A DNA stretch of 64,000 nucleotides from Nitrospiraceae bacterium (GCA_919902505.1 CAKKRE010000012.1:62001-126000); one strand, 5' to 3'; shown: positions 42,753 through 50,672, counted from the stretch's first letter. A program made the numbers and translations. The notes: a model not told the origin generated them from the letters alone.

Positions 42753-43033
42753 GATTGCCTCCGATAATCGTGCGCGGTGACGTCCATGACGACCACCTGA
42801 ATGAGGTGCTCCTCAACCTTATAGATGACGCGATACTGTGCATTCAGCCGTGACGAGCGATGTCCTTCCCATTCCCCTTGAAGCCGTTCATCATGGAACC
42901 CCTTGATGAAGCGTAGACCTGCCGGCCCGGAGATTCGCACGATGTCTTTCCACTTCTCGTAGCGTTTCAGTAACTCGAGCGGAAGGCGATCAAGGCTCTT
43001 GCTCGCTCGACGGCGTTCGTAGATCTCCCACAT
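42749..43033 (-). CDS. RelE/HigB-type toxin
   Basis: A 94-residue RelE-superfamily protein: MWEIYERRRASKSLDRLPLE, LKRYEKWKDIVRISGPAGLR, then GEWEGHRSSRLNAQYRVIYK and IQVVVMDVTAHDYRR. The arginine-rich strand and final Tyr-Arg match ribosome-dependent mRNA interferases of the RelE/YoeB group. It is the first gene of the module on the minus strand. Both genes appear intact, unlike the frameshifted module at 31.8 kb. Confidence 0.9.
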   Translation of the reverse strand: MWEIYERRRASKSLDRLPLELLKRYEKWKDIVRISGPAGLRFIKGFHDERLQGEWEGHRSSRLNAQYRVIYKVEEHLIQVVVMDVTAHDYRRQS

Positions 43034-43044
43034 GGCCGGATGTA

Positions 43045-43064
43045 CTATATCATATTAGATATAG
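43045..43064. promoter_or_regulatory. Operator-like inverted repeat of the RelE-type TA module
   Basis: CTATATC at 43045-43051 and its exact complement GATATAG at 43058-43064, separated by ATATTA. It lies 11 nt before the toxin ATG (minus strand), the position expected for the antitoxin operator, and is far more AT-rich than its surroundings. Confidence 0.6.
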
Positions 43065-43114
43065 CCTGCCTCAAGGCCTTGTTGGTTTCTGAAGTGTCCA
43101 CCCCCCACCACGCT

Positions 43115-43148
43115 GCCGATGGCGAAGCACAGTGCTGAGCGCCGAGTG
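43115..43148 (+). repeat. 34-bp direct repeat, right copy
   Basis: The partner of 42241-42274, same orientation, 4 mismatches. It continues into further variants of GTGCTGAG (for example near 43178-43185), so the repeat belongs to a looser family of GTGCTGAGCGCCGAGTG words. Confidence 0.65.
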
Positions 43149-43296
43149 CCGGGTCCTGAGTGCTCCTCAGAAGTGCTGAGTGTGGGATGTGGGGTCAATA
43201 TCCCCGATCCCTGGTCCTGATGTGAGCTGGCCTTAAAACGAAATTCCCTGTTAATATGACCACCCTCACGAAGATGTGGTCAAGGAAAGGCCTGCG

Positions 43297-44685
43297 ATGT
43301 CGAAGCCCTCACAATCGAATGCCGTGCTTGTGGCGATCCGCACCCCTCGCGTGACTGCGGAGGAGTTGGAAAGTTCGCTGCAAGAGCTCACCCGTCTGGT
43401 GAAAACCCTCGGGTACACCGTCGTGGGCCGTGTGACGCAAAAGCGTAGTTCCGATAAATATGCGGCGGTCCTGGGTCAGGGCAAACTTGCCGAATTGGCG
43501 CTGTGGACCGGTGGTTCCGGGAAAATCGAGGCCGCGTTTGAACGGCCGATGCACAAAGCCGCGTCGAAGCGCGAGGCGGAGGCTTCGGACGTCACGGAAG
43601 AATCAGACGACGACGAATCGGATGACACCATCGAGACTGCCCCCGGCCCTCGCGAACAGGCGCAGATCGTCATCGTGGACTGTGATCTGTCGCCGTCCCA
43701 ATTGAAGAATCTTGAACGGGCTGCCGGCGTGCCGGTGCTCGATCGGACCGGGGTCATCATTGAGATTTTCAGCCGGCACGCGCGAACCAGAGCGGCCCGG
43801 CTGCAGGTGGAGATCGCGCGGCTCAATTATCTCGCGCCACGATTGCGGGAAACCGGCGGCGGGAGCGAGCGGCAAGGCGGGGGAGTCGGTGGCAAAGGGG
43901 CCGGGGAGACGAGTCTGGAGCTCGATAAGCGCAGAATCCGCGATCGCATGAAAGAACTCCGGGCGGAATTGGCGGCGATCGGGGACGAGCATCGGACGCG
44001 CCGCGCGAGGCGGGAGCACGAATTGACGGTCGCGCTCGTGGGGTACACCAATGCCGGGAAATCCTCGCTCATGCGTGCGATGACGGGCATCGAGGTGTTC
44101 GTGGCCGATAAGCTGTTCGCCACGCTCGATACCACGATCCGGCCCTTGTATCCTGACACGCGTCCCAAAGTGCTCATGTCCGATACGGTGGGATTCATTA
44201 AAAAGCTCCCGCATGACCTGGTGGCGTCGTTCAAGTCGACGCTTGATGAAGCGGCCTCTGCCTCGCTCTTGCTGTTTGTCGTCGATGCCTCAGATCCGTC
44301 CTTTCGATCCCAACTCGACGTCACGCGGAAGGTGTTAGCCGAAGTCGGCGCCACGGATGTTCCCAGCCTGTTGGTGTTGAATAAACGAGATCGTCTCGGG
44401 CCGGACGAGCTCGCGGCACTGAAGGCGGAATATCCCGACGCATTCTTTCTGTCCACGAGAAGCAAGGACGATCTGCAGGCGCTCCGTGAGCGCATGATGG
44501 GGTACTTTGAGAGCGATATGATCGACGAGGAATTACGTATTCCTTTTACGGCTCAAGGGGTCGTTGCAGAGATTCGCGCCCGGATGCGTATCTTGTCCGA
44601 AGAATACGATGCCGAGGGACTCACGATACGGGTGCGCTCGACCTCTGAGAACCTGACCGCTATTAAAAAGAAGCTCGCGCGATGA
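43297..44685 (+). CDS. hflX: GTPase HflX
   Basis: A 462-residue ribosome-associated GTPase that splits stalled or hibernating ribosomes. The ATG at 43297 follows AAGGAAAGG. The HflX N-terminal domain holds GQGKLAELA and LDRTGVIIEIFSRHARTRAA; the Gly-rich linker GSERQGGGVGGKGAGETSLE is typical; the G domain has ALVGYTNAGKSSLM, SDTVGFIKKLPHDLV and LVLNKRDRLG. Residues about 70-120 contain an acidic insert (EESDDDESDD region) that most HflX proteins lack. It is monocistronic. Confidence 0.95.
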   Translation: MSKPSQSNAVLVAIRTPRVTAEELESSLQELTRLVKTLGYTVVGRVTQKRSSDKYAAVLGQGKLAELALWTGGSGKIEAAFERPMHKAASKREAEASDVTEESDDDESDDTIETAPGPREQAQIVIVDCDLSPSQLKNLERAAGVPVLDRTGVIIEIFSRHARTRAARLQVEIARLNYLAPRLRETGGGSERQGGGVGGKGAGETSLELDKRRIRDRMKELRAELAAIGDEHRTRRARREHELTVALVGYTNAGKSSLMRAMTGIEVFVADKLFATLDTTIRPLYPDTRPKVLMSDTVGFIKKLPHDLVASFKSTLDEAASASLLLFVVDASDPSFRSQLDVTRKVLAEVGATDVPSLLVLNKRDRLGPDELAALKAEYPDAFFLSTRSKDDLQALRERMMGYFESDMIDEELRIPFTAQGVVAEIRARMRILSEEYDAEGLTIRVRSTSENLTAIKKKLAR

Positions 44686-45090
44686 GGGCAAAATCACAAA
44701 TTAGGGTCAGGTCTTGTAATCGAACAATTGATTGAGAGACGTCAGGATGAGGTCTTTTTCGAGAGGCATCTTAGCGGCGGTATCAGGCCCCGGGCGGTTT
44801 GAGAGGAAGGATGGCTCAGAGAGGATGGTTCAGCCGGCCGTTTGCCAGAGCGGGTATCAGTCGGCTGTGATTGCTGAACACTTGGGGACCATCGCCGCCC
44901 ACCGACCCTCCCACCAGCGAATTGGTTACCTCCCAACATTGAATCCCTGGTTCGGTATTCCATGTCCTCCTATCTCTTCTCTTCATGATTCACAGAGGCC
45001 CTGGGGCAGGGGGTCTTCCCAGTATGTGATCCTTCGCATGAGGGTTACGGTAAGAGCTGATACCGGCTCAGTTACCACATGGGAGGACGT
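44686..45090. other. Intergenic region after hflX
   Basis: A 405-bp gap. It contains a solo copy of the RAYT end sequence (44704-44721, listed separately) and otherwise no recognised gene. The last 30 nt carry the GGAGG site of the following gene. No clear terminator for hflX was found. Confidence 0.45.
44704..44721 (+). repeat. Solo copy of the RAYT unit end
   Basis: GGGTCAGGTCTTGTAATC, one mismatch to the ends of the element at 45711-46610, same orientation as its left end; the following 8 nt (gaacaatt) also resemble the left flank (taacaatc). Confidence 0.75.
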
Positions 45091-45408
45091 ATGATGAAAC
45101 GAAGTCTTGAAATGCTGCTCGTCGCAGCTCTAGTCACCGGAGGGGGAGGACTCGCGTTTGCGGCCGATCCCATGAAAGAGAAGGAAGCCACGCCGACCAT
45201 CGGTGAGAGGATCACCAAGGATGCCGTCAAGGGCACCCTCATGAAGATGGACGGGGAGTTTTATCAGATCAGAAATACAGATGGGGAACTCGTCAAAGTG
45301 CATGTGGACAAGAGCACGAAGCTCGACAAGGTGGTCGAAGGCGATATGGTGAAGGCCTACGTGACCGATAAAGGCCATGTGACCACGTTGCAGCGGGTTG
45401 AGCCCTAA
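45091..45408 (+). CDS. Small exported protein, OB-like
   Basis: A 105-residue protein with a signal peptide (MKRSLEMLLVAALVTGGGGL, cleavage likely after AFA). The mature part, about 80 residues, has the pattern KGTLMKMDGEFYQIRNTDGE, VKVHVDKSTKLDKVVEGDMV and KAYVTDKGHVTTLQ, repeated beta strands as in DUF5666-like OB-fold proteins. ATG 45091 has GGAGG six nucleotides upstream. Its role is unknown; such small periplasmic proteins are common in this type of genome. Confidence 0.75.
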   Translation: MMKRSLEMLLVAALVTGGGGLAFAADPMKEKEATPTIGERITKDAVKGTLMKMDGEFYQIRNTDGELVKVHVDKSTKLDKVVEGDMVKAYVTDKGHVTTLQRVEP

Positions 45409-45566
45409 TCCCGCTCCGAAGTAATCGGAGGCGGTGGGCTCGCGAGCCTGCCCCCCGGCTCGGTCGGGTAGGTGGAGACGACAGGAAGCTCCGCCTGACC
45501 GCACTCCACTCGCTAGGAAGTTCGAATTCTGGACATCCGGCGCAATCCCGCGTAGATTTTCCTGCC

Positions 45567-45731
45567 GTGGCCGCTACAGCTCCGAAACATTTTTCGATGC
45601 TCCGCGAATTTTATCTGGCCGACGTGCTCACGTTGGGCAACGCCGCCTGCGGGCTCGCGGCCGTGTTCTTCGCCATGCACTACATGGGCAGCCGGTCGAC
45701 TAACAGTATTGGGTCAGGTCTTGCAATCTAA
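45567..45731 (+). pseudogene. 5' fragment of a CDP-alcohol phosphatidyltransferase (PssA-like)
   Basis: From GTG 45567 the frame reads HFSMLREFYLADVLTLGNAA, then CGLAAVFFAMHYMGSRST, which is the first membrane helix of CDP-diacylglycerol-serine O-phosphatidyltransferase-like proteins (ADLLTLGNLACGxxAIFFA). It then runs into the RAYT element end at 45711 and stops at 45729. The catalytic DG...AR...D motif is missing, and no continuation was found on the far side of the element. It is a truncated copy; an intact gene is expected elsewhere. Confidence 0.65.
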
Positions 45732-46610
45732 CAATCTCACAGGCTACATTCCCGCTCATGGCACGTCCCCTTCGTCTCTCATTCCCGGGTGCCGTCTACC
45801 ATGTCACGAGTCGGGGCAACGCCCGGCATGACATCGTGGCTGACGACCGTGATCGTTCACAGTGGCTGAGCCTGCTGGCCCACGTCGTCGATCGCTATGG
45901 TTGGATCTGCCACGCCTACTGCCTGATGGACAATCACTATCATCTGTTGATCGAGACGCCGAAGCCGAATCTCTCGCTCGGCATGCGGCAGTTAAATGGC
46001 CGCTACACGCAGGCCTACAACCTCCGGCACGAGCAGGTCGGGCATGTGTTTCAGGGGCGGTTCACGGCGATTCTGGTGGAAAAGGACGCGCATCTCCTTG
46101 AATTGTGCCGGTACGTCGTGCTGAATCCCGTCCGCGCGAAGATCGTGTCGCATCCCCGGCTATGGGCGTGGAGCAGTTATCGGGCCACGGTGGGAGAGAC
46201 GAAGGCACCTGGCTGGCTGACGACGGACTGGATTCTGAGCCAATTCGGCCAACGCGCGGGGCCTGCGCAGGAGCGGTATCGCACTTTTGTGGCTGAGGGG
46301 CGGGGAGAGCCGGGGCCCTGGGAACAGCTCACCGGCCAGATCTACCTGGGGTCGGAAAAATTTGTGGCCCAGCACCAGCCGAATCGGGTGATCCGTGACA
46401 TTCCCCGCCGACAGACGCAGGCTCAACGGCCCTCGTTGGAGACGCTGTTTCAGCAGAAGGGCAACCTGGAGAAGACGATCCACCAGGCCTATCGGCAATA
46501 CGGGTATCGATTGGCCGAGATTGCGGACCATTTGGGTGTGCATGCCGCCACGGTGAGCCGCCGCTTGAAGCGGGCCGAGCAGGAAAATATTTGATTGCAA
46601 GACCTGACCC
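45711..46610 (+). mobile_element. RAYT transposon-like unit with 18-bp inverted ends
   Basis: Exactly 900 bp bounded by GGGTCAGGTCTTGCAATC (45711-45728) and its perfect inverse (46593-46610), with one transposase gene inside. No target duplication is visible, as expected for Y1/HUH elements. The stop codon of the transposase lies within the right end. Further single copies of the end lie at 44704-44721 (same orientation as the left end) and 47513-47530 (same as the right end). Confidence 0.8.
45758..46594 (+). CDS. REP-associated tyrosine transposase (Y1_Tnp family)
   Basis: A 278-residue IS200/RAYT-type HUH transposase. The N-terminus MARPLRLSFPGAVYHVTSRG is the family start; the HUH motif is DNHYHLLIE (His60 and His62); the catalytic tyrosine lies in NGRYTQAYNLRHEQVGHVFQ, followed by QGRF and VVLNPVRAKIVSHP. 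The C-terminal part (about 225-275) is an HTH, YRLAEIADHLGVHAATVSRR, used to bind end sequences. All catalytic residues are intact. It presumably acts on the GGGTCAGG ends around it. Confidence 0.92.
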   Translation: MARPLRLSFPGAVYHVTSRGNARHDIVADDRDRSQWLSLLAHVVDRYGWICHAYCLMDNHYHLLIETPKPNLSLGMRQLNGRYTQAYNLRHEQVGHVFQGRFTAILVEKDAHLLELCRYVVLNPVRAKIVSHPRLWAWSSYRATVGETKAPGWLTTDWILSQFGQRAGPAQERYRTFVAEGRGEPGPWEQLTGQIYLGSEKFVAQHQPNRVIRDIPRRQTQAQRPSLETLFQQKGNLEKTIHQAYRQYGYRLAEIADHLGVHAATVSRRLKRAEQENI

Positions 46611-46629
46611 CGGTGGGGGAAAGGGAGGC

Positions 46630-47178
46630 TCATTTCTTGGCGGGGTACACCTCGACCGTCTCCCGGATCTTGACCCACTTATCCCACCCATAACTTCTGG
46701 CCGTGCTTCTGATCGATTCCCGAGCAGTCTCGATGGCTTTGTTCAGGCTGTTCCGGTCCAGCGTGGAAGCATGTCGCACGACAATCTGGATGGTCTGGGG
46801 ATCGGCGAGCACGATGTCGAGCGAATAAGGATGGTCGGGTGTGGCCTCTCGTCTCAGGCCGGCTCGCATGAGTAACGCCAGCCACTCGCCTTCCGTTGGG
46901 GTGTACGGCGTGACGCCCGGCCGACTGCGCGTCGGCTGCGTCTCCGTGGTCGCTACTTCCTCTCTGTCCTCCCGACATTGATTATCGCTGCAGGCCTTGG
47001 TCCGGATTTGCCGAGTCTCCAGGCAGTCGTTCCGATCGCCTGCGCTAATGGCATTGTCGAGGCATTTTTTCGCCTCCGTTTGCGCCGCGTTGAAACAATT
47101 CGAACAAGGGCTCTGTGCGTAGACAGGTGTGGCGACAAGCACAAGTGCACAGGACGCGAGCACAAGACGATCGACCAT
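46630..47178 (-). CDS. Exported Cys-rich protein, unknown function
   Basis: A 182-residue protein with a signal peptide (LVLASCALVLVATPVYAQ, cleavage after YAQ). The mature N-terminus has six cysteines in about 50 residues (SPCSNCFN, KKCLD, NDCLE, KACSDNQCRED), probably disulphides or a metal site. The second half (TPTEGEWLALLMRAGLRRE to VEVYPAKK) resembles a small alpha/beta domain. I do not recognise the family. It lies just outside the right end of the RAYT unit and reads towards it. Confidence 0.7.
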   Translation of the reverse strand: MVDRLVLASCALVLVATPVYAQSPCSNCFNAAQTEAKKCLDNAISAGDRNDCLETRQIRTKACSDNQCREDREEVATTETQPTRSRPGVTPYTPTEGEWLALLMRAGLRREATPDHPYSLDIVLADPQTIQIVVRHASTLDRNSLNKAIETARESIRSTARSYGWDKWVKIRETVEVYPAKK

Positions 47179-47547
47179 AAGCGGACCTCCTGCACTGTTT
47201 CAGCAAGCGGAGGGGAAGCGGCCAGAGGATCCCCATTTGCCTCTCCTCCTCTACGCTACTCGTGATTAAATTTCAATCATCCCCTTGGGGCGAGCCGTGA
47301 AGGCACAAATCTGAGTTGCGTCGGGCATGGCAATCACACATTGCGCAGCCGTACACTGTAGCCTTATGAATTGCCGGATCGCGAGCAGCCGGCTCACAGG
47401 ATTCTGCAAGGAGTCAGAACCTTTCCGGGCAGCAGGCCGGCCGTACGAGGTTCGACGTGTTTGGATGAACGCGGGCAGAGGTCGCCTGCTGCTTGAATGG
47501 CGAAGAAAGTGTGATTGCAAGACCTGACCCCAGCCTGGAGGAATGTC
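47179..47547. other. Intergenic region between the Cys-rich gene and the MazG-like gene
   Basis: A 369-bp gap with a solo RAYT end at 47513-47530. The rest contains short open frames on both strands without family features. The minus-strand gene at 46630-47178 must be transcribed from its left part; no clear promoter was seen. Confidence 0.45.
47513..47530 (-). repeat. Solo copy of the RAYT unit end (inverted)
   Basis: GATTGCAAGACCTGACCC, a perfect copy of the right end of the 45711-46610 element, 18 nt before the next ATG, so it overlaps the leader of the MazG-like gene. Confidence 0.8.
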
Positions 47548-47892
47548 ATGTTGAACGACGAGGTGCTTGCCGCGGTGCTGGAATTCCGTCGGAGGCGTGA
47601 TTGGAAACAGTTTCACAAGCCCAAAGAGTTGGCCGCGGCGATTGCGGTGGAGGCGAGTGAATTGCTGGAGGTCTTCCAATGGAAATCTCACGACGAGGTA
47701 GCCCGTCTCCTGGAGAGCCCGTCTCGGGTTCGTGTGGAGGATGAAATCGCCGATGTGGTGATTCTCCTTTCGTACCTCTGCCATGATCTCGGCTTGGATG
47801 TGAATGCCGCGGTGAGCGCGAAGCTGAAGAAAAACGAGGCCAAGTATCCAGTCGAGAAGTCCTATGGCAATGCCAGGAAGTATGACGAGTGA
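47548..47892 (+). CDS. MazG-like nucleotide pyrophosphohydrolase
   Basis: A 114-residue all-alpha NTP pyrophosphatase of the MazG/dCTPase group. ATG 47548 has GGAGG upstream. Signatures: RRRRDWKQFHKPKELAAAIA, EASELLEVFQWKS (the EAxELLE metal-binding helix), VEDEIADVVILLSYLC (the second ExxD helix) and a C-terminus KNEAKYPVEKSYGNARKY. It hydrolyses non-canonical or excess dNTPs to dNMP and PPi. The mobile-element end immediately upstream may have replaced the native promoter. Confidence 0.93.
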   Translation: MLNDEVLAAVLEFRRRRDWKQFHKPKELAAAIAVEASELLEVFQWKSHDEVARLLESPSRVRVEDEIADVVILLSYLCHDLGLDVNAAVSAKLKKNEAKYPVEKSYGNARKYDE

Positions 47893-47992
47893 GCGGATGC
47901 ACAGAGTTCACATCCGTCTCGATTCACCGTGCTCGTCTTGAATCCCGCTGCCGGGCCGAGCAGGATTGGTCTTCATTCTTTCCGGAGGATGT

Positions 47993-48547
47993 ATGGCGCA
48001 GATTACCGAAGTTGCTCCAGACCTGTTTCGCATCACCACCTTCCTCGAACCGTTCAATCTGCAAGTCAGCCAGTTCCTGGTCCGTGATGCCGAGCCGCTC
48101 CTGTATCACACCGGCCCGCGCGCGCTGTTTCCGGCGGTGAGGGAGGCGGTGGCGTCGCTCATCGACGTCCGCACCTTGCGCTGGATCGGGTTCAGCCGTT
48201 TCGAGGCCGATGAGTGCGGGTCGCTGCCGGAGTGGCAGCAGCTGGCGCCGCAGTCCGATGCGGTCTGCAGTCTGGTGGGCAAACTCGTGAGTGTGGATGA
48301 TTGTCTCGTGCTCCGGCCGGCGAAGGGGATGACAGATGGCGAGGTGCTGGAGACGGGGAAATACCACTTTCGTTTTGTGGCCACGTCGCACGTGCCACAC
48401 TGCTGGGAGTCGGGCCTGATGTTCGAAGAAACGCAGCGGACGAAGCCACTCAGTGCCGGGAGTCATTCATCGACGAATCGGACACGATGTGGGAGCGAGA
48501 ATGCCGGGTGGCAGCTCAGCATTGCATCTGCTCGCCTGACAGCTTAG
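47993..48547 (+). pseudogene. Metallo-beta-lactamase-fold protein with decayed C-terminus
   Basis: The ATG at 47993 has CCGGAGGATGT upstream. Residues 1-150 follow an ODP/MBL-type oxygen-binding di-iron fold: [20 protein letters not shown], the metal-site variant [19 protein letters not shown], then [20 protein letters not shown]. Right after FEETQRT, where the family continues with a strand such as LLCSDLF, the frame changes to an unrelated Ser/Arg-rich tail. About 60 C-terminal residues of the family are therefore missing, by frameshift or deletion near 48440. It may be inactive. Confidence 0.6.
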
Positions 48548-48589
48548 GCTGCATGTCGATTCAGTGACCTCTGTAGAAAGGGGAGTTGC

Positions 48590-49492
48590 ATGCGGTTGAT
48601 TACGATCCTGCTCACGTTGAGTGTTCTCGGCGCGTCCGGCTGTGCGGAATCCACTCAGCCCGCTCGTAACAACCGCACCCAGCAGGCCTTAGCCGAGTCC
48701 ATGCCCCCCGGCCATCTGTTCCAACGCCATATGATCGATCTCAACCGCTTGACCCTCAGCGTGCTGGAGGCAGGCAGTGGCGATCCGGTTATCTTTGTCC
48801 ACGGCGTGGTGACGACCAGCAATATCTTTCCCCAATATGTGAGTGCTTTTTCGCCTGATTTTCGAGGTATTGCCGTGGACTTGCGTGGATACGGCGATTC
48901 GGAGAAACCGCCGAGCGGGTTCACGATCGAGCAGTTTTCGAAGGATCTCATCACCCTCGCTGATGTGCTCAAGATCGATCGTGCTGTGTGGGTGGGCGTG
49001 TCCATGGGCGGGATGATTCTGCAGCGTCTCGCGCTGGATCGTCCTGAGCGGGTGCGGGCGCTGGTGTTGGTGTCCACGACCGACGGGGCGATGATTCTCG
49101 ACGACGACATTCCGACCATCGGCGCGCCGCGTGACTATCGGGAGGTCTCGAAGAACATGATCGTCGAAAGTTTTCCTCCCGATGCGCCGGCTCATACCTA
49201 CAGGCCATTGCTTGAACGGATCCCCACCTGGAATGCCACGGTGATCCGGGAGGCGCTGACGTCCATGTCGCAGTTCAACGTGCATGGCCAGCTCAGCCGC
49301 ATCACTGTGCCGACCCTGGTGATGGTCGGAGCCAAGGACGGTGTCGCCACGCCGACCATTGCAAAGGGAATTCAGGCGCAGATCCCCGGGGCGCAGTTGG
49401 TCGAGTTCAACACCGGCCATTTTATGATGGCGGAAGACCCCGACCAGTTTCGCACCGTGCTGGGAAATTTTCTGAAAGGCCTGGCGCGGTAA
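48590..49492 (+). CDS. Lipoprotein alpha/beta hydrolase
   Basis: A 300-residue protein with a lipoprotein signal (LTLSVLGASGC, Cys18 as lipidation site). The hydrolase core shows the oxyanion HGVVTT, the nucleophile elbow GVSMGG (Ser near residue 143), the acid in VGAKDGVAT and His in NTGHFMMAED. Similar to epoxide-hydrolase/haloperoxidase-like esterases; the substrate is not evident. GAAAGGGGAG precedes the ATG. It is probably anchored in the periplasmic face of a membrane. Confidence 0.88.
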   Translation: MRLITILLTLSVLGASGCAESTQPARNNRTQQALAESMPPGHLFQRHMIDLNRLTLSVLEAGSGDPVIFVHGVVTTSNIFPQYVSAFSPDFRGIAVDLRGYGDSEKPPSGFTIEQFSKDLITLADVLKIDRAVWVGVSMGGMILQRLALDRPERVRALVLVSTTDGAMILDDDIPTIGAPRDYREVSKNMIVESFPPDAPAHTYRPLLERIPTWNATVIREALTSMSQFNVHGQLSRITVPTLVMVGAKDGVATPTIAKGIQAQIPGAQLVEFNTGHFMMAEDPDQFRTVLGNFLKGLAR

Positions 49493-49680
49493 GGCGTCGC
49501 GTGCGCCGGTGGACGCGACCGACCGACGGAGGTCCAGCCTGTGCAAGTGTGCCCTTCCCGGCCGGCTCCATGCCCCTGCTCGACCTGCCGGCTGAATCCT
49601 CCGTTCGAAATGGGCGGCGAGAATGGTATGATGACGCTGGTTGTTTGACCGGATCTTCATTCACCATCTGAGAGGACATC

Positions 49681-50100
49681 ATGGCTACGCTTTCGACACG
49701 TCTTGTCATTACGGCTTCATTGGGCGTCGTGCTGTTCGCAGGGAATGGCCTGGCGGCGGAACCGGCCGATGTGGAGAAGTTTGTGAACGCCCGCATCGAG
49801 ATCGGCGAAATGATGACGAATTATTTTAAGGGCGGGGAGTCCTACGGGTCCGGGCAGCGTCCGTCACCGGAGAAAATGAAGGAGATGGGCGACGACATCA
49901 ATGCGAAACTGACCACGCTCTTGTCCAAGCATGGCTTGACGCTGGAGGATTACCGCGCGCGCAGCAAAGACGTGTTCGCCGATGACGTGGCGGTGAAAGG
50001 ATATCTCGTCCAGCATCCGGATCTGAAGACCAGATATGAAGCGCTTCCGTTGAATCGGATGAGTGGGGGTGGAGGAGGCAGCACCGGACGGGGCTACTAG
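49681..50100 (+). CDS. Small exported protein, paralogue 1
   Basis: A 139-residue protein with a signal peptide (LVITASLGVVLFAGNGLAAE, cleavage after AAE or LAA). The mature part is helical and charged: EKFVNARIEIGEMMTNYFK, GQRPSPEKMKEMGDDINAKL and VAVKGYLVQHPDLKTRYEAL, with a Gly-rich tail. It is clearly homologous over its length to the gene at 52083-52496. No known domain is recognised. A strong terminator follows. Conserved spacing of Glu/Asp/Lys suggests a protein-binding or stress-related periplasmic role, not established. Confidence 0.8.
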   Translation: MATLSTRLVITASLGVVLFAGNGLAAEPADVEKFVNARIEIGEMMTNYFKGGESYGSGQRPSPEKMKEMGDDINAKLTTLLSKHGLTLEDYRARSKDVFADDVAVKGYLVQHPDLKTRYEALPLNRMSGGGGGSTGRGY

Positions 50101-50141
50101 CAGGCGGGTGAATCTCGCCACACTGTGTGCTCACAAATTCG

Positions 50142-50178
50142 AACGCTCGGTGTATTGCATCAGTACGCCGAGCGTTTT
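50142..50178 (+). terminator. Rho-independent terminator
   Basis: AACGCTCGG at 50142-50150 pairs perfectly with 50168-50176, extended by four more pairs (one G-U) around a 9-nt loop, followed by TTTT (50175-50178). It ends the exported-protein gene at 50100 and faces the convergent gene at 50223. Confidence 0.8.
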
Positions 50179-50222
50179 CATTTGACCGTGGCTATGCTGG
50201 AGAGGCTATTTGACCAGTCTGG

Positions 50223-50672
50223 CTAGACGACTTGAATCAGCAGGTTGGTGAGATGCTCCATGCCGATGCAGTCGAGGATGCAATAGGCGCGGTATTGGGT
50301 GCGGCTCTTCTCTCCGGCGAGAAAGCTCACGCTCGATTCCCGGTTCATCACCCAGACTGAGCCGGTCTCCTGCTTCCAGCCATCCTCGGCTCGGATCGTA
50401 ATCTGGTGCGTGTCCCCCACGGCCAGGCTGGTCATGTCTTCGGCAAAGACGAAGGTGATCTTCACCATCGTATCTTTCGGCACCTGCAGGGCGCGCTTCG
50501 CTCCGTAAGGTCGGCCCTTGTCATCCAAGAACCCCTTTTCACTGACTCGAACCTTGATCTCGACCGGGGTCTTTTCCAGGGGCGCCGCCGCGGTCATCGC
50601 TGGTCCGGCGACGCTCGCGACAAACGCCAGCATGGTGGCCATGGTTGCCAATCGCTGTGTCATCTGAGTCAT
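50223..50672 (-). CDS. Exported cupredoxin-like protein
   Basis: A 149-residue protein with a signal peptide (LATMATMLAFVASVAGPAMT, cleavage near AAA). The mature part reads as a beta-sandwich: EIKVRVSEKGFLDDKGRPYG, VKITFVFAEDMTSLAVGDTH and SVWVMNRESSVSFLAGEKSR, ending YRAYCILDCIGMEHLTNLLI. The C-(x3)-C-(x2)-M pattern near the C-terminus, with DTHQI upstream, resembles the copper loop of cupredoxins (CxxxC..H/M). Family assignment is by pattern. ATG at 50672 is used; start sites at 50663 and 50640 are possible. Confidence 0.6.
   Translation of the reverse strand: MTQMTQRLATMATMLAFVASVAGPAMTAAAPLEKTPVEIKVRVSEKGFLDDKGRPYGAKRALQVPKDTMVKITFVFAEDMTSLAVGDTHQITIRAEDGWKQETGSVWVMNRESSVSFLAGEKSRTQYRAYCILDCIGMEHLTNLLIQVV

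Noticed and set aside
47327-47527. 66-codon frame before the MazG-like gene
   Set aside because: No ribosome site, no recognisable domain, and it runs into the RAYT end sequence.
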